The notes under the pieces were generated by a model. That model was given only the letters and a program-made list of their open reading frames with translations, was not told the DNA's origin and did not search any database. From contig JANQLK010000022.1 of the NCBI GenBank assembly GCA_028280615.1, positions 124,001-188,000 of the forward strand: DNA of 64,000 bases. The letters run 5' to 3'. A program made the translations under genes and the position numbers. This document shows positions 60,022 to 64,000 of the stretch, one piece after another. The first letter of the stretch is position 1, and each line of letters begins with the position of its first letter. This stretch comes from Woeseiaceae bacterium. Lineage in GTDB: Bacteria; Pseudomonadota; Gammaproteobacteria; Steroidobacterales; Woeseiaceae.

Positions 60022-61356
60022 ATGGCCGATTTCACACCGCCCGATGCCCATTCCGAGCTGTCCGAAGGCGAGCGCCTCGGCAACCGAATCGCCGAACTGA
60101 ACGCCTACCTGACTGTGGCTCAGGCCCACTTCCTCGAGCTGCTTCGAGAGTTCGATGAGAAACGCTATTGGGAGGAACTGGGCTTCAAGTCCTGCGCCGA
60201 GTGGCTGAACTTCAAGTGCGGCCTGGGGCTCAACGCCGCGCGCGAGCGACTGCGCACGGCGCATGCGTTAAGGACAGTACCGAAGATTCAGACGGCCTTT
60301 GCGGAGGGCCGCGTCAGCTTCTCCAAGGTGCGGGCAATGACGCGTATCGCGACGCCGGACAACGAAGACCTGCTGCTCAGCATCGCCCATCATGGCACGG
60401 CCTATCACGTCGAGCGCTTTGTGTCGGAATATAGGCGCTGCGTGCGACTGAGCGAGCCGGACGCGGCTCAGGCAGCTCACAAGCGACGTGAACTCGCGAC
60501 CTACCGCGACGAGGACGGCTGCCTCATGATCAAGGCTCGGCTTCCGGCCGAGCAGGGCGAACTCGTGCTGCGGGCGCTCGACCACGCCATGGACAATGCA
60601 GCCGCTGACGTTTCCGAAGACGTTACCGCGGAAACGTCAGAGGCACGTGAACCGATTTCAGCCCGTCGCGCCGATGCGCTCTGCGAGGTCGCGGAAACGT
60701 ATCTCAATCACCCCGACAACACCGGCTCGACCGCCGATCGTTACCAGGTTGTCGTACACGTACAGTCCAAGGGTGAGGCGTTTTCTGCCCATCTCGAGAA
60801 TGGGCCCCACGTTACCGCTGAAACGTCCGAACGCATTGCCTGCGACTGCTGCGTCACGACGATCGAGGAGAACACTCAGGGCGAGCCGCTCAACATCGGC
60901 CGGCGTTCCCGGACCATTCCGCCACCGATGCGAAGGGCCCTCATGGCCCGCGACGGCGGCTGCCGTTTCCCGGGCTGTACCGCGCAGCGCTACTGTGACG
61001 GTCACCATATTCAGCACTGGCAGCACGGCGGCGAGACGAGTCTCGACAACCTCGTGCTGCTGTGCCGGCATCACCATCGGCTCGTGCACGAGGGCGGTTT
61101 CGACTGTAAGACGTCCGATGCGGGCGAGGTTTACTTCGTCGATCGTCGGCACAGGCGACTGGCCGAGTACGAGCCACCCACTACCCGGTCAATCACGGCG
61201 TCGCTCGGCTGGATGACACGCCGCTTCGAAAGACACCGCCTCGACCAGGAATCCTGCGCGGCGAGGTGGCATGCCGGCGAGGACATGGACTGGGATCATG
61301 CGATGTTGGTGGCGTTTCAGGGAAAGCGTGAGCCGCCGTTCGACGGCGCCCGGTAG
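60022..61356 (+). CDS. DUF222/HNH endonuclease (13E12 repeat family type)
   Basis: 444 residues. The N-terminal DUF222 helical domain (~10-230) includes ERLGNRIAELNAYLTVAQAH, LGFKSCAEWLNFKCGLGLNA, FAEGRVSFSKVRAMTRIATP and YHVERFVSEYRR. The HNH module (~310-365) has RDGGCRFPGCTAQRYCDGHH-I, QHWQHGGETSLDNLVLLC and HHHRLVHEGG, with all Cys, His and Asn ligands intact. Between them, DNA near-palindromes encode two VTAETSE peptides (60619-60638 and 60809-60826). A LexA-type box precedes the gene. Its TAG stop is part of the REP-like repeat at 61353. A DNA nuclease linked to DNA damage or mobility is likely; the target is unknown. Confidence 0.9.
   Translation: MADFTPPDAHSELSEGERLGNRIAELNAYLTVAQAHFLELLREFDEKRYWEELGFKSCAEWLNFKCGLGLNAARERLRTAHALRTVPKIQTAFAEGRVSFSKVRAMTRIATPDNEDLLLSIAHHGTAYHVERFVSEYRRCVRLSEPDAAQAAHKRRELATYRDEDGCLMIKARLPAEQGELVLRALDHAMDNAAADVSEDVTAETSEAREPISARRADALCEVAETYLNHPDNTGSTADRYQVVVHVQSKGEAFSAHLENGPHVTAETSERIACDCCVTTIEENTQGEPLNIGRRSRTIPPPMRRALMARDGGCRFPGCTAQRYCDGHHIQHWQHGGETSLDNLVLLCRHHHRLVHEGGFDCKTSDAGEVYFVDRRHRRLAEYEPPTTRSITASLGWMTRRFERHRLDQESCAARWHAGEDMDWDHAMLVAFQGKREPPFDGAR
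60619..60638. repeat. Near-palindrome GACGTTACCGCGGAAACGTC inside the HNH gene
   Basis: Two mismatches from a perfect 20-bp palindrome, preceded directly by a half-site GACGTTTCCGAA (60607-60618). In frame it encodes DVTAETS. Related to the sites at 60809, 6819 and 6664. Confidence 0.65.
60809..60826. repeat. Near-palindrome ACGTTACCGCTGAAACGT inside the HNH gene
   Basis: In frame it encodes HVTAETS, the same peptide as the site 190 bp upstream. Its reverse complement matches the intergenic site at 6819-6836 in 17 of 18 positions. Confidence 0.65.
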
Positions 61357-61430
61357 GAGCGGCTTCCAGCCGCGATCAGCGACATACTCTGGCGACCCGG
61401 CCCCGAATCGCGGCCGGAAGCCGCTGCTAC
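61353..61430. repeat. REP-like inverted repeat, copy 2, supplying two stop codons
   Basis: Left arm 61353-61376 (GTAGGAGCGGCTTCCAGCCG + CGAT) and right arm 61407-61430 (its inverted copy, two differences) around a 30-bp centre. The TAG at the outer end of each arm is the stop codon of the gene entering from that side: DUF222/HNH (61354-61356) on plus and the S9 peptidase (61427-61429) on minus. The same element occurs at 21911. Confidence 0.85.
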
Positions 61431-63697
61431 AGGCTCCCGCCCACGGCTCCGTGGCTCGCGGGCGCCTTTTCGGTCAGTCCGAAGATCTTGAGCGCGAAAG
61501 CATAGTCGTGCGTTCGCTCCTTCATGCGCTCGAAGCGCGCCGCCGAGCCCGCGTGACCCGCTTCCATGTTCATCTTGAGAAAGAACGGGCCGCCCTTCGC
61601 CTCGTCGCGCAGGCGTGCCGTCCACTTGGCCGGCTCCCAGTAAGTCACGCGGTAGTCGGTCAGGCCGCCGGTCGCGAGCACGGGCGGATACTCGACGTCG
61701 CCGCGGATGTTGTCGTAGGGCGAGTAGCCTGCGATCGTCTCGTAGGCACCGGCGTCGTTGATCGGATCGCCCCATTCCACCCACTCGGGCGGCGTCAGGG
61801 GCAGATCCGCATCGGAGATCGTGTTCAGCACGTCGACGAACGGTACGGCCGCGACGGCGCCGCCGAACAGGTCGGGGCGCAGGTTCAGCGTCGCACCGAC
61901 CAGCAGCCCGCCCGCCGAGCCGCCGTAGATCACGGTCTCGCCCTTGCGGCCATAGCCGCGTGCCTGCAGCTCCTCGGCCGCGTCGGCGAAGTCCGAGAAC
62001 GAGTTCGTCTTCTTGTCGAGCTTGCCGTCCAGGTACCACTGCCGGCCCTTGGACGAACCGCCGCGGATGTGCGCGGTCGCGTAGATCACGCCGCGGTCGA
62101 CGAGCGACAGGATACTGGTCGAGAACCATGCCTGCATCGTCGCGCCATAGCTGCCGTAGCCGTACAGCAGCAGAGGCGCCGTTCCGTCGACGGGCGTCGA
62201 CTTGAGCCGCAGCACCGTAACGGGCACCTCGGCGCCGTCGCCGGCCGTGATGAAGATGCGCTCGACGGCGTACAGGTCCGGGTTGTGGCCGCTCGGCACT
62301 TCCTGGGTCTTTCGGAGGACGCGCTGGCGCGTATCGAGATCGAAATCGTAGGTCTGCTCGGGCGTTGACGGAGACTCGTAGGTGAAACGCAGGTTCGACG
62401 TGTCGAACTCGTAGCCCGTGTCCACGCCTAAGTTGTATGCCGCCTCGTCGAACTCGATTTCGTAGCTCTCCTCGCGGGCGTAGTCCGAGACGACGATGCG
62501 CGGCAGCGCGTTCTCGCGCTCGAGCCGGATGAGACGGTCCTTCAACGGCAGGAAGCTCGTAATGTAGGTGCCGGCCTCGTGCGGCAGCCAGTCCTCCCAG
62601 TTCTCCCGGCCGGGCTCGTCGATCGGCGCGCGTACGATTTTGAAGTCGACGGCGTCCTCGGCATTGGTCTGCAGGTAGAAATAGTCGCCGTGGTGCTCCG
62701 GGTGGTACAGCTCGTCTTCAAGCCGCGGCGCGATCAGCGTCGGCTCCGTGCCAGGCGCTGCGTCGGACTTGAGGAAGCGGTATTCGCTCGACGTGCCCTT
62801 GGCGACGCCTATGAAGATGTACTCGCCGCTCTGCGACTCGTCGACGAACAGGAAGTAGCTGTCGTCGGGCTCCTCGTAGACGAGCAGGTCATCGGCCGGA
62901 TCGGTACCGATGACGTGGTGCTTGACGCGCTTCGGCCGCTGGTTGTCGTCGCGCTCGACGTAGTAGAAGGACTTCGCGTCGGCCGCCCAGACGGCCCCGC
63001 CGTCGGTCGACGGGATCGTCTCGGGATACTCGTCGCCCGTTTCGATGTCACGAATCCGGATGTCGTAGTACTCGGAGCCGAGCCGGTCCACGCCGTAGGC
63101 TATCAGCCTGTGGTCCGGGCTGTGGTCGACGTCGGCGATACGGAAGAAGTCCTCGCCCTTGCCTTCGAGGTCGCCGTCGTAGAGCACGGTTTCGTCGCCG
63201 CCGGCGCGCGGGGTCCGGACGTAAACCGGGTACTCGCCGCCCTCGCGATAGCGGATCGAATAGGCATAATCACCATCGACCTCGGGAACCGAGCTGTCGT
63301 CCTCCTTGATTCGCCCGCGCATTTCCTCAAAGAGCTGCTCGCGCAGATCCTCGAGATCCTTCGTCGCCTCGTCGTAGAACGCGTTCTCTGCCTCGAGATG
63401 CGCACGAATATCATCGTCGAGCTCGGACGGATCGCGCAGGACCTCCTGCCAGCCCTCGTCGCGCATCCAGGCGTAGTCATCGACACGCTTCCGGCCGTGC
63501 TGCTCGATTTCGACGGGGCGTTTCTCGGCCGCGGGCGCCTCGGCGGAGAGCGTGGCGAAGGCTTGGGACATCGAATCGCTCATGGTTGCAGCGGTCTCTG
63601 TGGATACATGGTCGTTGGATTTATTGCCACAACCGGCCATTGCAAGCGTGGCGGCGACGATTATCAAGCGGGTGAGGGAAAAGACTACTGATCGCAT
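61427..63697 (-). CDS. S9A prolyl oligopeptidase / oligopeptidase B-like lipoprotein
   Basis: 756 residues. A lipobox (TLAMAGCGNK) predicts an envelope lipoprotein, unlike cytoplasmic PtrB. The N-terminal beta-propeller (~120-470) is followed by the alpha/beta-hydrolase domain: PLLLYGYGSYGATMQAWFST, RGGSSKGRQWYLDGKLDKKT, nucleophile Ser in VIYGGSAGGLLVGATLNLRP, Asp in GGLTDYRVTYWEPAKW and His in MNMEAGHAGSAARFERMKE. The RDEGW/EIEQHGRKRVDDYAWMRD entry segment is typical of oligopeptidase B. It cleaves short peptides; here probably in the periplasm. The stop is inside the REP-like repeat. Confidence 0.93.
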   Translation of the reverse strand: MRSVVFSLTRLIIVAATLAMAGCGNKSNDHVSTETAATMSDSMSQAFATLSAEAPAAEKRPVEIEQHGRKRVDDYAWMRDEGWQEVLRDPSELDDDIRAHLEAENAFYDEATKDLEDLREQLFEEMRGRIKEDDSSVPEVDGDYAYSIRYREGGEYPVYVRTPRAGGDETVLYDGDLEGKGEDFFRIADVDHSPDHRLIAYGVDRLGSEYYDIRIRDIETGDEYPETIPSTDGGAVWAADAKSFYYVERDDNQRPKRVKHHVIGTDPADDLLVYEEPDDSYFLFVDESQSGEYIFIGVAKGTSSEYRFLKSDAAPGTEPTLIAPRLEDELYHPEHHGDYFYLQTNAEDAVDFKIVRAPIDEPGRENWEDWLPHEAGTYITSFLPLKDRLIRLERENALPRIVVSDYAREESYEIEFDEAAYNLGVDTGYEFDTSNLRFTYESPSTPEQTYDFDLDTRQRVLRKTQEVPSGHNPDLYAVERIFITAGDGAEVPVTVLRLKSTPVDGTAPLLLYGYGSYGATMQAWFSTSILSLVDRGVIYATAHIRGGSSKGRQWYLDGKLDKKTNSFSDFADAAEELQARGYGRKGETVIYGGSAGGLLVGATLNLRPDLFGGAVAAVPFVDVLNTISDADLPLTPPEWVEWGDPINDAGAYETIAGYSPYDNIRGDVEYPPVLATGGLTDYRVTYWEPAKWTARLRDEAKGGPFFLKMNMEAGHAGSAARFERMKERTHDYAFALKIFGLTEKAPASHGAVGGSL

Positions 63698-63801
63698 CGA
63701 CGGGTCTCCTGAGTCGGGCGAATCGATCGGGACGGTGCTCTCGCTCTTGGATGCCCGGGACAGTCAGACGGTTGCAGCGGTGTTTGCACACGGGGTTCCG
63801 C

Positions 63802-64000
63802 TCAGTAACGCCTTGCGAGCTCCGCCAACCACTCGTCAGCCTGTTCGCGCATGCTCGGGGACAGGTCGAGACGCCTGATCATCTCGCTGGCGCGATCCAG
63901 GTCATTGCCAGCCATGCGGACCACGATCGCGATCTGCGTCTGGCCACGCGTGCGCTCGTTCTCGATCGTCCCGGCCAGCTCGAGCGCCTTCTCGCCACCG
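63802..64000 (-). CDS. C-terminal end of an unidentified protein (cut by the window edge)
   Basis: Reading leftward from the window end, one open frame without a start gives 65 residues, ...GGEKALELAGTIENERTR..., ...VVRMAGNDLDRASEMIRRLD... and a final ADEWLAELARRY before TGA at 63802-63804. The helical, Arg/Glu/Leu-rich pattern resembles repeat (TPR/HEAT-like) proteins. The frame and codon use are convincing, but the family cannot be named from this fragment. It is followed by about 100 bp without a gene before the S9 peptidase start. Confidence 0.6.
   Translation of the reverse strand, partial: GGEKALELAGTIENERTRGQTQIAIVVRMAGNDLDRASEMIRRLDLSPSMREQADEWLAELARRY

Overview
This window is high-GC, densely packed chromosomal DNA (by eye about 65% G+C) that looks like a gammaproteobacterium. 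The best evidence is the conserved order ntrX-ntrY-DUF4390-rsmB-fmt-def, then divergently LysM protein-dprA-smg-topA. An ECF sigma/DUF3619-like/DUF3106 cassette, an O2-dependent HemF and a single PEP-CTERM protein suggest a free-living aerobe on the Xanthomonadales/Woeseiales/Steroidobacterales side of the class, but I cannot place it more precisely. GTG and TTG starts are common, and 4-nt ATGA/GTGA/TTGA overlaps are frequent. I saw no rRNA, tRNA, CRISPR array, insertion sequence or prophage.

Layout. 1-6.5 kb: the end of a sodium:amino-acid symporter, hemH coupled to a VOC protein, a DM13 protein, an N-terminally incomplete fructosamine-kinase-like gene and a 5'-3' exonuclease. 6.5-9.5 kb: a gene-poor stretch with palindromic sites, a lower-GC membrane protein, an exported F420-reductase-like protein and a small HNH nuclease. 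9.7-12.6 kb: pntAB, with a hairpin over the pntA ribosome binding site. 12.7-14.4 kb: an ECF sigma cassette. 14.6-21.9 kb: priA-argS-SPOR-CapA and a helical-repeat protein. 22-25.7 kb: an L7/L12-like membrane protein, an ankyrin protein and a DUF5916 protein. 25.8-33.4 kb: DUF3365 cytochrome, ntrXY, DUF4390, rsmB, fmt, def. 33.7-42 kb: LysM, dprA, smg, topA, hemF coupled to a second VOC protein, DUF457 and an AhpD-like protein. 42-47.3 kb: a large secreted subtilase, a PEP-CTERM protein and tag. 47.4-49.2 kb: ECF sigma, zinc-type anti-sigma and a Cys-rich EGSCG-repeat peptide. 49.3-58.3 kb: hemB, aroE, gor, prlC, xthA, an HD-domain protein, a GST and small membrane or periplasmic proteins. 58.4-59.7 kb: a lower-GC MerR/SDR pair with a recognisable operator. 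60-64 kb: an SOS-box-preceded DUF222/HNH (13E12-type) gene, a REP-like repeat, an S9 peptidase and an edge-truncated gene.

The most interesting items are four. (1) The DUF222/HNH gene lies behind an E. coli-type LexA box and contains near-palindromic sites that recur about 54 kb away in a gene-poor stretch. (2) The nine-fold EGSCG peptide beside a sigma/anti-sigma pair resembles precursors of MNIO-modified copper-binding RiPPs, but no MNIO gene is in the window. (3) The pntA leader hairpin encloses the Shine-Dalgarno sequence. (4) A REP-like element supplies the stop codons of both convergent genes flanking it. Also notable are an NtrX-like regulator with eroded AAA+ motifs and VOC-fold genes overlapping both hemH and hemF.
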